Under the pieces are notes generated by a model that saw nothing but the letters and a program-made list of their open reading frames with translations, was not told the DNA's origin and searched no databases. Positions 10,731 through 21,667 of a stretch of DNA of 64,000 nucleotides are shown one piece after another. Every line of letters starts with the position of its first letter. Within the stretch, counting starts at the first letter, position 1. This DNA is from Diplonema papillatum (taxonomy: Eukaryota; Euglenozoa; Diplonemea; Diplonemida; Diplonemidae). The stretch is taken from positions 1 to 64,000 of the forward strand of contig JAPJBO010000839.1 in assembly GCA_030068145.1 (NCBI GenBank), given 5' to 3'. A program made the position numbers and the translations under genes.

Positions 10731-13700
10731 TCACGCGCTCTTGAGGTACGCCTCGCTGTTCTTCGTCTTCGTCTTCACGCACTTCGTGAATGCGTTGTAC
10801 TCAAGCGTGAACGGGCGGTGGAACGTCTGCGCAAAGTCCTGCATCTTCTTCGTCGCATCCGCGAAGCTATCGGCGACGAAGAATCTCGGCTGGATGGTCG
10901 TGATCGGGTATTCAGTGACCGCCGCCACGGCCGGTTCCCACGGGATGTAAATGGGCCCGTTTTCCTCCGTACCGTCCCCGGGGCCCTTCAGGCTGTATTT
11001 CAGCTCACCGACGGAACCCAGGATGCCTGCTCCGTACGCTTTGATCTGCCCTTCCTGCTTGCACAGACCGAACTCCACGCTGAACCAGTAGCACGAGGCG
11101 AGCTTCGTAATTTCGTCGTCCGTCGCGCCCAGACTTGCCATCCCGATAGTCTGCGTGAAGTCAGCAAAGTCGGGGTCCGCGAACAGAACTGCATGCCCCA
11201 TCAGTTCGTGGATCACGTCCGGCTCCGGCGTGTAGAAAGGCTGCGACGAATGGCGGACGTACCTGTGGACAGTGACGGGGTTCGGGGTCAGCAGTTCTCT
11301 CGTACTGTAGGTACGACTTCAAGGATAAGATACAGGGGAAGTGCAAGAACGCGTTTCGGAGCCGCACGTGTTTCGGTCCTTCACGAAACCATCATCAGCG
11401 CCGAAACTGAGTGTCGCAGGTTCACACCCATGCAACAGGGGCAAGTCCGTCTAGGCGAGAAGGTCCTTTCAGCCGTGTCTGAGCGAGCGGTGAATAAACG
11501 GTGCTTTCTCGGTAAGTAGCAAACGGGGTAAAAATCTTGCGCAAGTAGAACCCGCTGACTCGTCTTGTTTTCGCGGTGGCTGACTACGACAGCAGCTCGC
11601 CGAGGCACTTAGGCAGTTGGTCACGCAGGATGCTGCTAACTACGATCGGAAGAAAACAAGTGCCTCCCGCATCTGACCGCGCGCTGGACCTTGAGAAGCT
11701 GCAAAAGGACATACTGCGTCGAGTGGAACACGCGGAAGGCAAGAGCGTTGAGGAACGTGCGCGGCGACAGCAGTCCGGTGACTGGGCGGATGCTGAATCC
11801 CGTCCGGTATTGCAAGTAGCGAGAAATATCCTGCGTAGATTGTTGCGAATCCTAGAGTCAAAGTTCGATGTTTGTGGTTGTTCGAACACTCGCACGGACC
11901 CGGGGGCGTTTACTGCACTGTTTCGCGCGAATAAGTTCTGATGGACTGAGCCCCCATATATTCCGTACAAGACAGGGGCATGCAGCTCCAGCAGGTACGG
12001 GTAGACCTGGTAGATCGAATTGTAATGATGGACGATGATACACAGCCGCGGGCAATGCTATGCAGTTCCAGGGGAAAGGGGTGACCAGCTTAGTTTAAGA
12101 CGCCGCCGTTTTCGCGTCTCGGGTTGACAGCCGGGTGCTGGATCCAATTATGGGGGGAGAGTAAGGACAGGGGGTTTCAGCCATCAACTGGTCTCGGTCA
12201 TTTTAATACCGCGCTCGTTCAGTTGACTTGGTCCAGCAAACCAAAGTGAGTCAAAGCTCATGCACCACGATCACGGCAGCGTAGTTGAATGTCCAGGTTG
12301 TCCTGGACATCCTGGTCAGCCGTCTGATGGATGGATGGATGGTTCTTAACAAGATGCCTGGTCTGGGGGGCAGCGATACGGTACAGCGAAGAATTCCCGC
12401 ACCAGTCTACTTCTAGTATTGAATCCAAATTTAATTAGAACCGGTAGTCACCGTCTGATGCCAAACCCAAAATCTAATCAGAATTGGTAGTCAACGTCCA
12501 GTTTCGAATTCCAAACTGAATTAGAGTTGGTAGTCAACGTTCTACTGTGGATCCAAATTTAATTGGTAGTCAACGTCCAATTTCTGATTCCAAATTTCAT
12601 TAGACGGTAGTCAGCATCCAATTTCGGGTCCCAAATTTAATCAGAAGTGGTAGTCAACGTCCAGTTCCGGATCCCGAATCCAGTTACAATCGGTAGTCAA
12701 CGCAGGGCTTACGCTCCGTTTTCGGTCTCAGAGAAAATACGTGTGGTCCACGTGTGGGCGCTTAAGGTTCGAGGGGGAAAAAAACCTTCCCCTTATGTGC
12801 GGCGGCAAAAGAAAATAGCGTCGCTACTGGACTTGCCGACACCTGTGGGCCTAGACTCCCCTGCATGCGGACCAATAAATCAAAATCCACATGTGGTACC
12901 TGTGGATCCACACGTGGGGGAACAAACTCCAAAAAGAATTAACGTGTGGAAATCCACACGTTCCACACGCTCCCAGCCCAGAATTAATTGGGTAATACCT
13001 ACCCCCCCCCCTAGGGCAGCGTTTTAAAATACGTAGAAAACGTTTTCCCTCAGAAAACGTTTTCCGTATTTTAACGGCGGGCCCGTTAAAAAACGCTTAG
13101 AAAACGTTACAGTGAAATGCGCGTTACCCTTACCTGTACACCCGTTCCAATAGGAAGGACACAGGTCGCATTCTTGCTGTCGCCAAAGTATAGAAATGAG
13201 GCTGCCCAGGACCCTGCAGCCAACCCTGCGTTTCACAGAGTACTGACAAAGTTCGTGGTGGGCACCACTCAGCAACAACTGCGAGTTCTCGAGGAGTATC
13301 AGGAGTGGCTTGACACCGCCTTCGAAGGATTGTCGCTGATGGCGTCCCAAAGCTGGGAGGGGTTCCGTTGGTGGTCGCAGTTCGGGGGGGCATGGGGTGC
13401 ACTGCAACCTATCGCCAAGAAGATCCTGGCGCAACCGAGCTCTTCGAGTCCCGCAGAGCGTGCTTGGTCTGCCTTCGGTCACGTCCAGACGAAAGCACGA
13501 AACCGCCTTACCCCCGAAAAGGCTAACAATCTGACTCGTGTGTTCTTCAACAAGAGAAACACGCACGCGTCCCGCACAATCACGCAGTACTGGGCAACAG
13601 AGGAGGTCGAGGTGGGCGACGACATCGTAGGTGAACAAGAGTAGAACCCGCGATAGGTGCACAGGTGTGCACACGTTACCACGAACGTTTTCCCTTAAAA

Positions 13701-16224
13701 AACGTTTTCCTTTAGAAAACGTTTTCCGTATTTTAAGAATCGATTTCCTTAAAAAACGCCGTTTTCTAACAACGCTGCCCTAGGGGGGGGGGGGGGGGGG
13801 GGGGGTCGTTGTATAATGGTTTAGCTTGAAGGGTGTTGGAAAGGTTGAAAAAGGTTTTGGGGGTCACCGTCGGTTTGTGTTTCTATTTTTTTCTGCATAT
13901 TTTTTTTGGGGGTAACTATTTTTTCGGGGGTTCGCGTAACCCTTCTTTTCCGGAAGATAACGTTATCTTTTCTTTTCTCTCTGGCGCTCTTTTTCTCTCT
14001 ATCTCTCTCTTTGGCTAGCAAAGCGACTATTGCGACCGACACCACGACCACACCCGTAATGAATGTGATCAAGGGCCCCCCACGTTCTACATGTTGAGCA
14101 GGGGTTGCCATGTAGCCCGTACCGGTCTAAGCCTTCATTGCAGCTTCCATAAGCACCCCCGTTGGGACGGGTCCGACGGTCCGTTAGTCATCAGCGACAT
14201 CGGGCGGGAAAAAGTAAATAAAAAGAAAGGGGAAAAATGGGGGTGTGGGTGGATAAGCTCGTGGTAGGTTGTTCGGAAATAAGTACAACCTCAAACTACG
14301 CCTAGCACAGGGCCAGGCGGCATATACGTGCCTGCATCCTCTCATGTTAGTGTGCGTTCACTCGTACAGACACTTCGAAATTTTCCCGTTAGTCAGGGTA
14401 AACGGGGGGGGGGGGGGGTAGGTATACAGATATATATAGGCGCACTTTTTTTGTTTTTTTGCAAATATATGCATGCACGAAAAGACGTCGGAATGTCTTT
14501 GTCGTCAGTGCTGTCAGCGGGAAGGAAACATACCTCGAGCTGCGGAATGTTGTCCGGTCTGTAACCACAGTTCTCTACCATGAGGGCGAAGTTGTACATA
14601 TATTCCCGGCAGGCGTGCGTGGGGTACAGTTCCATCAGTTCGTCCCAGACAAGGTTCCACGTCTTAATCTCATCAGGCGTGTACTTCGTGGCGGGCACCT
14701 TGTCCCCGTATTTAAACGACTTCGCCTGGTCAGCTATCTGGTTGCGTCGCTCCTTGTAAACCTTGTCCTGGAAGCCGGGGTGGTCAGAACTAAGCTCTTC
14801 CCCACCGGCAAGGACCTTGTTTCCGAACAGGTCAAAGTGCGAAATGTCTGTGGCGTACCTGTGTTTCCGTGGGGTGTCTGAAGGAGATCTTGGTGCGACT
14901 AAATGTCCGGAGAGAGATAACAGGCCTCACTTGTGATGCTCGTCCTGCAAACATTCATCAGTGTTCGACTCAAGACCGCTTGAACACCTCGCTTGAGGAA
15001 CTCGAAGTATAATATCCCTTATATCTCTTGCTTCTGGTGTTCCTCGTGTAAACTATTTTCCTCCTCGACGCATCATCAACATTGGTGATGCAGGGACCAC
15101 ACCATCACTGTCGTCAGAGCCCACGATGTCTTCTTCGTCAACCATATCAGGCTCGTTGTCTGGCTCGTCAAGTGGAGTGAGAACCTTCTTGTCTCGTTTG
15201 CATTTGCAGAAATGGGTGTGGCAGACCCCCATGTATAACGGAGGCGGCTCATCACACCCATACTTGCAGAGGCACCAAGACAGCGGCTGCATGCCCACAG
15301 AGCTGCATAGTGCTGCATAGTGGGCCTTCGCAATGAGTCGCCCCCCCTTTTGTACGCGGTTTCCTACGTGGAGAGCGCTGCTGGAGACTCGCAGCACTAC
15401 TGCATGGATAGCATGTTGGGGATCATCCTAGGCACGGTCTCGAGAAAACCAACGCCTCTGCACCTGACCAACGTAGCCACGTCCACCTTTCCACCTCTTC
15501 CTCTCACAGTCAGCTGTAGTTAGAGCTTGAAAACTCGATCAGCTTAACAAGATGCTCCTCCAATCAAAACGCTGAACAAAGGATGTGATCCTTGCGCTTG
15601 AATCAGGTGTTTACAGCTTGCGCTTGTGACCCTTCTTCCAACGAACAATACATTCAACGTTGTTGGTCCCTATCTCCCGTACACCAACAAATTGCCCTCG
15701 ACAACCTGCGACGCATCTCTCCTTCTGCGATGGGAACTAGTGACAGAGATCTGCGTTGGGAATGGAAACATCTCTGTCGGCTACCTGGATTTCATTGTCG
15801 GAGCGTACCAAGGTAAGAAGCCTCAAGGAGGGGATGCATACCACGGGATTGTGCAGCTGTGGATTATTTGGAGGTAAATGACGTGTTTCCGGACTTGGTC
15901 GATGGCCTTCTTGACGTTTGGCATGGAGATGTGTCCGTCCAGGTCTAAGAAGATGGTGATGGCCTGCGCCTTTTCAGTGTCTGGCGACTGTCTGGATGTG
16001 ATCGAGATGACGTTGACGTCAGATTCTCTGAACGGCGTAAGCGTGTCCAACAGCGCACCGGGCCTCTGGTTGTCAATAGAGAACTGGATCGACGTCAGGT
16101 GTCTCGGCTTTCCCTCGTATGCGCTCGACGTGTCCTTGTACGCCGCTGCTATCGATGCCTCCATCGATTCATACCTTCTTCCGACAACGCGGGCGAGAAC
16201 CGCGGGCAAACGACGGGCAAGCAT
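10731..16224 (-). CDS. PAH: Phenylalanine-4-hydroxylase, four exons
   Basis: Iron- and tetrahydrobiopterin-dependent hydroxylation of Phe to Tyr. Exons (minus): 16224-15842, 14858-14534, 11830-11715, 11262-10731; phases agree and the total is 451 residues plus stop, a normal family length. Donors are GTATGC, GTATGT and GTATGT; all acceptors end CAG. Residues about 42-110 form the regulatory ACT domain ([18 protein letters not shown]). The catalytic domain contains [24 protein letters not shown] and IHELMGH. Iron ligands are His293, His298 and Glu338, with the same spacing as human 285/290/330. The Arg-rich N-terminus ([17 protein letters not shown]) could be a mitochondrial presequence. Tyr or Trp hydroxylase is the alternative; the ACT domain plus overall match favour PAH. 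Intron 2 (2.7 kb) carries transposon debris. Confidence 0.95.
11345..11600. repeat. R1-like repeat in PAH intron 3
   Basis: Shares CGTGTTTCGGTCCTT, CATCAGCGC.GAA.CTGAGTGTC and CCGTGTCTGAGC with 6695-7045. Lies within intron 3 of PAH (11714-11263). Confidence 0.45.
11945..12090. repeat. TIR-element relative in PAH intron 2
   Basis: Resembles part of the element at 17556-17737 (TAGACC.G.TAGA, CGCGGGCAAT, ATGCAGTTCCAGGGGA) and contains two internal copies of the GCAGCTCCAG block. Degenerate. Confidence 0.4.
12410..12705. repeat. GGTAGTCAAC tandem repeat, degenerate
   Basis: About seven diverged copies of the unit that forms the large array at 33.4-34.6 kb (AATTTAATTAGAA, GGTAGTCAACGTCCAATTTC). 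Lies inside PAH intron 2. Confidence 0.75.
13007..13796. mobile_element. Non-autonomous hAT-like element in PAH intron 2
   Basis: Terminal inverted repeats CTAGGGCAGCGTT (13011) and AACGCTGCCCTAG (13771). Both ends carry several subterminal GAAAACGTTTTC palindromes and CGTATTTTAA blocks, as transposase-binding subterminal repeats often do. A C-run flanks the left end and a long G-run the right. The interior keeps only the C-terminal part of a transposase frame. Inserted antisense to PAH. Confidence 0.7.
13117..13644 (+). pseudogene. hAT transposase C-terminal (dimerisation) fragment
   Basis: The 175-residue frame contains [20 protein letters not shown], then [12 protein letters not shown] and VFFNKR, the hallmark pattern of the hAT C-terminal dimerisation region. 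The N-terminal zinc finger and the DDE catalytic part are missing, so this is a deletion derivative unable to transpose by itself. It lies between the TIRs at 13011 and 13783, on the strand opposite PAH. Confidence 0.75.
15053..15397 (-). other. Unrecognised open frame in PAH intron 1
   Basis: Frame of about 114 residues with a Cys-rich middle ([21 protein letters not shown]) followed by an acidic stretch ([17 protein letters not shown]). It looks more protein-like than its surroundings and could be a transposon remnant. A plus-strand frame at 15626-15814 ending at a good donor (ACCAAG then GTAAGA) also looks protein-like. Neither is assigned. Confidence 0.25.
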
Positions 16225-16390
16225 TGTGCCGCCCTAAAAACAGTCTCTGCTGTTAGTGTTTTCCTTTCTCCTTTTTTTTTTTGTTCGACCCTCTATTTGT
16301 GTTTCCGACTTTTGGCTACGCTTTTCAGTTGTAGAAAGATGAGCTGGAGAGAGAGAACATAAAACAAGTCAACAAGGGCCTCCACCGTCA

Positions 16391-16860
16391 CGTGGGCCCC
16401 CAGTGGTACCTGTAACTCGGGGCCCGGGCCCTGGAAAAATTTCCAGGGTTTTTGGCCCTGAACGATTACCAAAGGAAAAACTCTCTGGTACGAGATGCAA
16501 TTCGTTTACAATTCCATTCCAGGGCCCCAGACTGTCCTTGAGCTCAACGGATTCAAAAGTGTTCAAAAACGTCCTCGGAATGTATTTTTCGACACAGCCA
16601 CGAAACCTGAAGGAGGATTTCAGGTTCTGGCAGGTCTAGCTGGCTGCCTAAAGGGTAAACCACGGCTCAGTCACCCAAGGTGGGCGTTGAACAAAAACCT
16701 TTTATTTTTGGGCCGGAATCCCTAAAAACCCGCATTTCGGAAAGTTTTTGTCCCACATTTTTCCCAGGGCATTTTGACCATTTCACCTTAGAGCCTCCGC
16801 CCGCTCGGCCCCTGTCGTATATGCTCGACTGTGCCCTGGATTTACAGGTACCCTTGGCCC
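16391..16860. mobile_element. Small TIR element with 9-bp flanking duplication
   Basis: Inverted ends GGGCCCCCAGTGGTACCTGT (left) and the complement of GGTACCCTTGGCCC (right), with shared GGTACCTGTAA. The 9-bp direct repeat CCACCGTCA lies immediately outside both ends (16382-16390 and 16861-16869), like a target-site duplication of Mutator-type length. No transposase inside. Confidence 0.6.
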
Positions 16861-16869
16861 CCACCGTCA

Positions 16870-17555
16870 GGCTAGATTCGGGGTGGCTCCCTGGGACAGG
16901 GGCGGGGGTTGTCACACCTTAGCAGTCCCAGGGCTTCTCCCCGCCCGCCTACATGTGTTCCCGCTGGCATCGCTACCGCGCTGACAATTTCGAGAGTCGA
17001 GTTAGAGTGCAGGGACCATCTCTCCGGGGAGTATCCGGTCGCCCCACTACTGTCCCGTACCACTACGGCGGGCGCAAGTCGTCACGTCGCAGGTACGGTG
17101 CGAGCCGCAGCCCTGTCATAGATGATGATTGCGCCGATGGTGGCGCAGTCGGGGGCGTTCTGACTGACGGGCGAGACCTGGCAGGCGACACGTTGTGTCG
17201 CGGGCTCTCCTCCTTTTGGCAATAGCTCGCCCTATGGCGGCGGCTAGCATCTTGACGGAGAGTCTCAACTCCCCCTGATGAATACTTCGCGGGCTCTCAA
17301 TACAGGGTGTTCGTTCACTTCTCAGTCAGTGTGCGGCTCGTTCACGCTTTTAGTATCGCTTTTGTGGTTATCGTTGGCGGTTTCCCTCTCCTCCCAACGG
17401 CAGCGCCAGGACTCTCGGTAACCGCCCTCAGAGGTCCCAAGGGTTATTTGGGGACCAACCATGCCTTCGTTGCAGTGAACTACGAACCAGCTTTCGAAGC
17501 TTTCCGAAACGCGTCCAAATTGTGCAGGTCCAGCTGGCGTTCCTTCCTGTCTGTT
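16870..17555. other. Gene-poor stretch
   Basis: G+C-rich, with no recognised gene. Open frames on both strands have no recognisable content. Confidence 0.3.
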
Positions 17556-17737
17556 GAGCCGGTCCATCCCCTCTTGATAGACCGTGATAGACCGAAAAAT
17601 ACAGCGCCGGGCAATTCGATGCAGCTCCAGGGGACTAGATATGATGGACCTGATAGACCGCGGTGGTACGTGATTCACCGCGATAAACAGCGGCAGGCAC
17701 TTCGATGCAGTTTCAAGAGATAGAGACGGACCGGCTC
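17556..17737. mobile_element. TIR element (MITE-like)
   Basis: Ends GAGCCGGTCC and GGACCGGCTC. The interior repeats TAGACCG, and the right half (CAGTTTCAAGAGATAGAGAC) is the reverse complement of 8415-8520. Non-coding. Confidence 0.6.
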
Positions 17738-18483
17738 ATCTGTCCTCAGATTTCTTGATACCACGGGTGAAAATGCGCCGCAGTGAGAGTAGTTTGACAC
17801 GCGCCAAGCACAGTGTCCTCATCGCCGGCCCGGTTCACTTACGAAGACTGTCGCCTGCTGCCTGCGCCCCTCGTCGTGCGGCTGCTTTCCTGGCCAAGCA
17901 GACCCGGCTAACCGTTGCCGACGACGGTGGGTTGCTGCTGATGCGCCAGTGCTTGCGGGTGCACGTCGTCTGTCTTCCAGCTGCGGCGGCTGAAGTTGCC
18001 TAGCCGTTCGTCTTTGACACAACTACAAGTACCACTAGATGACCACTAAATGGAGGGCCACACATTATAATGACCATGAATTAGAGTACAGTGTGTCGAT
18101 CACACTATGCGTCTCGGCTGGTGCGGGCCTGCTTGCTCGGCTCGAAGATGGAACGGAACGTCGGGATGAATTGAATAGCACGCGCTAATTCACACGTTTC
18201 GACTACACGAAAAAATAAACGACAAGGGCGACTGGTGGGGGGGGGGACTACTTAGATACATGCACGCGAAAGCGCCGAGGCATTCACGTTTCTTTTGCTT
18301 TGAAAGGCTTGTCCCGACACGCGTCGTCTAGGCGCATGGCGCGGGAGGGGAGAGACGTGGCCCGGCGGGTTGTACGCAGCGACGAAGGAGGAGAGCGGCG
18401 AGGGGGGTCTGGGGTAGACCCTTTCTTGACGCGCCCATCTAAACTAAGCGCGCCACTCCCGTCGCACCCGGCACGCCCACCAC

Positions 18484-18785
18484 TATTAGGTGGTCGAGAC
18501 CTCGTTCGGCCTATCGGAATCAACAGGGCAGATCACCCAACCAAGAGCGACTCGACTGCTCTTGCGGGACCCTACAAGCGTGCCGCCTTGGGCAACGTGC
18601 CCGTTGTCACATGAGGTCAAGGTCCGAATCAGATTGTCCTCAACGCCGCAGCCAGTGCCAGCGGTCACGTTGTATCGCAGCTCGGTCAGCGAGCGGAGAC
18701 GGGCTCCCTTGTTGGAGCAAATCTCCTCGGCTTCGCTGTACGTGACACTGTTGGACTGCCTTGCGCCACCCACGCAGTTACACAT
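18484..18785 (-). CDS. Exon of a Cys-containing, possibly secreted domain
   Basis: The frame reads YSEAEEICSNKGARLRSLTE, then LRYNVTAGTGCGVEDNLI, a Cys pair and a final GWVICPVD. The arrangement (AEEIC, GARL, EL, GTGCG, CDNGH, C) resembles a Cys-rich repeat I associate with extracellular proteins of algae and stramenopiles; this is from memory and uncertain. No complete gene was assembled; boundaries are approximate. A TIR-rich region lies downstream. Confidence 0.4.
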
Positions 18786-18933
18786 AACAGAACTCTTCGG
18801 GATCGTCCTGACAGCCCGATAGAAGCAGGCTGCATGTTTCTAACGGTCGCCTCCTCCTTCTTGACAAAAACTATCTAGCGGTCGCTTCGGTTTCAAACAA
18901 CAAGCACTCGAGTACAGATAAAATGGTGTTCTA

Positions 18934-19125
18934 CGGGGGGGGGTGGAAGAAGGCGCTTGGAATGGTATGTGTTCAACACATCTGCGTTGCGTTTTGTTCC
19001 GCAGACACCTATCATCATAGAACCTGAGCCTGTCGTGAGTCTGGTGTGCCAGGCGGCCGTGAGAAGCTCGTCATAGCCAGACCACCCAATGCCACGAGAG
19101 CGCTGGCAACGGGGACAAGATCCAG
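18934..19125. repeat. Dispersed repeat R1, copy 2
   Basis: Matches 6695-6910 (G-run, GCGCTTGGAATGG, CAACAC, GTGAGTCTGG, CAGGCGGC, AGCTCGTCA, GCCACGAGAGC). Confidence 0.6.
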
Positions 19126-19734
19126 CAACTATATAAAACTATATAAAGTGCACACCGACAACACCCGCTGAGGCAGGATTTTTGGAGGGCAGCTTTGCAG
19201 CCCTCCTTTTCTCCTACGCCGTTCTAGACGGGATGAACCCCGCGGCATCGTTTACGGTGACGGCGAGCTAAATCCGGTCCATCGGGAGTTAGAACGAGAC
19301 GTGCGGTGTTGCCTATGCAAGGCAAGAAACATCGGTTACGTTTAGCGCGTAGATCTTCAAAAAGCTGAGGTCGGTCAGAGTTTCATTCGAAGGACCTGTT
19401 TATCCAGAAATTAATCCATGCCATCGTGAAGTGTGAACCTCACGAGACTAGACATTTTTTTGGAAATCGTCAGCCGCTCTCATTCAAGATCCATTGACCA
19501 AACACCATCCAATTTCATCAGCTTTGTGTTCTAGCGGAGCACTCGATCAGAATACAACACGGATGTTTCACACTTACGATGACAGAAGGAGCGTAGTAGT
19601 AGCGAAAATACCCGCGACGCCAGCTCGAGGCTATATGTGCGACGGTACTGCGTATCCAGGTGTGTGTCGGCCGGCTCGGCAGTAGCTAAAAAAGACGCTT
19701 AAGAAAACGCGCTCGGTAAACGGCTGCCGGTTGG
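19126..19734. other. Gene-poor stretch
   Basis: Nothing recognised apart from a small hairpin near 19185-19205 (GGAGGGCAGC / GCAGCCCTCC). Confidence 0.3.
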
Positions 19735-19993
19735 CTGCATCAGCCCAGGTGGTGTCCGGCGCTCCACCCGCCGTTGATCGACATCGTGATGGCCGCCGAG
19801 AAGACGGTGCCGGTGATGGGCCGGGTTGCTAGGAGAGGAAGGTCCCGGTTTCGGACACGGCGCTGACGAGAGCTTGAGCGCTGACGTTTCATATGTACGC
19901 AAGCATCAGCCCAGGCGGTGTCTGGCGCACCACCCGCCGTTGGTGATCGGCATCGTGATAGCCGCCGAGAGGACGACCTGCCGGAGATGGATG
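19735..19993 (-). repeat. Tandem partial duplicates of the terminal coiled-coil exon
   Basis: Two blocks (about 19735-19880 and 19905-19993) share CATCAGCCCAGG, GTGTC.GGCGC.CCACCCGC and CATCGTGAT.GCCGCCGAGA. The first repeats the end of the exon at 19994-20832: reading minus it gives LVSAVSETGTFLS plus stop, against AVSAVSETSTFLS plus stop in the gene. Confidence 0.65.
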
Positions 19994-20832
19994 TTAGGAG
20001 AGGAAAGTCGACGTTTCGGACACGGCGCTGACGGCGTGCTGCGAGAGCTTCAGCGTGCGCTCGACTTTTTCGTCGAGCTCCGCTATGTATGCAAGGATCC
20101 GACTCGCCGGCGGCGTGTCCGTCGCCATCTTGAGCTGGCTGAAGTCGGACGACGCCGAGCCGGTGCGGGTCACCTGGTGCCTAGAAAGCAACGGCGTCCC
20201 GCCGGGCGGAGCGGGAGAGGCACTGCGCTTCGGGCTTATCCTCTTGTTCGGCGACTCGGCCGCCGGCCGGAGCCGGCCGCCTTCCGCCGAGCCCGCGTGG
20301 TGGAACGACACGGAAGCCCTCCGCCTCAGCGCCGGCGCCGCATCGGCGCCAACGCGCACGGTCGCGATCCCCGCCGTATCCGTTTCGTCCAACCCGGACG
20401 CCGCGCCACCGCCGCCCTTCGCGGGCGAGGGGTCCCGGTTGTCGACCAACACTGGGCTGAAGCCAAAGTCAGCTCTTGCCGTCTGGTCGGCTTGCCTCGT
20501 TCTCCGGATAGTAGTCGCGCCATACAACTCTGCGGACGTGTTGCCCCGAGACGATACCACAGTGGTATCGCCCCGTTGCATGTCCTCGTGCGCTGAGCTG
20601 ATGGCGGCCTGCGTCTCCGAGCGGAGGTACCGGGTGTACGCCTGGCTCTCGTCTTGCTTGATTTGCAGCGCGGCTTGCGCCCGCTCGTACTGCTTCGTCA
20701 GTTCGTCGTTCGCCTGCCGGAGCTGCTTTTCGGTCTTCTCGGCGGCCTTCGCAAGCACGCGCAGCGACGCCATGTCGTCTCTATACTGGTCCGCTCTGCT
20801 CTGAGCATCCTGCAGCTCCGCCGCCAGGCGAT
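19994..20832 (-). CDS. Giant coiled-coil gene, exon 5 (last)
   Basis: Acceptor CTACAG precedes 20832. The exon starts with two bases completing a codon and ends at the stop after TSTFLS. The first about 90 residues are coiled coil (DDMASLRVLAKAAEKTEKQL, IKQDESQAYTRYLRSETQAA); the middle is Ser/Pro/Arg-rich low complexity; the end returns to a helix (RILAYIAELDEKVERTLKL). The phase agrees with exon 4, whose last base G plus AT gives Asp. An ATG-started frame from 20905 is the alternative if this were a separate gene. Confidence 0.7.
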
Positions 20833-20939
20833 CTGTAGGAGGTTTGTGGTTTGTTTGACCCCCTTCAAAAAGCACAGCCGTCAGTTTTGGCGACGCGGAC
20901 ATCATTCTTCCTTGGGAGGCACAATGGGGAAAGGTTTTG

Positions 20940-21270
20940 CTTAGGGACGCGTTATGGCGCTGTACGATGGCTTGGGTCCCCTAGCGTAGCGGAAGAAATA
21001 CTGACTGTACACTTGACGTTCAACTTCTGATTTGCAGCGCGGCTTGCGCCCGACTGCTTCGTCAGTTCGTCGTTCGACTGCCGGTGCTGCTTTTCCGTAA
21101 AGCGACTTGGACAACATTCTTTCTTTGGAATGCACAATGGAGAAAGGTTTTGCTTTAGGAAACGCAGTATGACACTGTACGCAAGGCTTGGGTCTCCTCA
21201 TGGAGCGGAAAGTACTGACTGTTCACTGCGCGTTCAGATTTTTTTATTTGCAGCGCGCTTGCACCCGCAG
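20940..21270 (-). repeat. Partial copies of exon 5 inside intron 4
   Basis: 20998-21105 repeats part of exon 5 (GATTTGCAGCGCGGCTTGCG, then CGTCAGTTCGTCGTTCG). A weaker third copy is at 21235-21285. The frames are broken. Confidence 0.6.
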
Positions 21271-21667
21271 TCCGTCGCACAACACGAGAAAGACTTTGTG
21301 CTAGGGAGTGAAATTCCGTTTTGCCCATCGAGAGCTTGTGCGCATTTCCTTCAAACCTGTTTTCTTCGGCTAGCGGGAGGGAAGGTGGGACGCGACCATC
21401 GACAGCTGCTTCGACTCCGAATGGAAGGGGGGAAATATAGAGGTAAGGGGCAAATACAATACAAACACAATCTGATTTGTTCTTCGCTTACACCAGGTAG
21501 GGGTAGACCCGCATGACCTCACGTCCGTTCAACACGTGGTTCGGTAGTTACAGCACTTTGGATCCCTTCTGTTCTTTGTCGGGCAGCATCGTCGAGCATC
21601 TCCTTTCAAGCTGGCGCTTATGTAAAACGAACAAGAAAATCGAAACGAGAAGGAAATCGGTGCACAC

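Noticed and set aside
13024-13674. 216-residue minus-strand frame in the hAT remnant
   Set aside because: The opposite strand carries the recognisable hAT dimerisation motif; this is its shadow.
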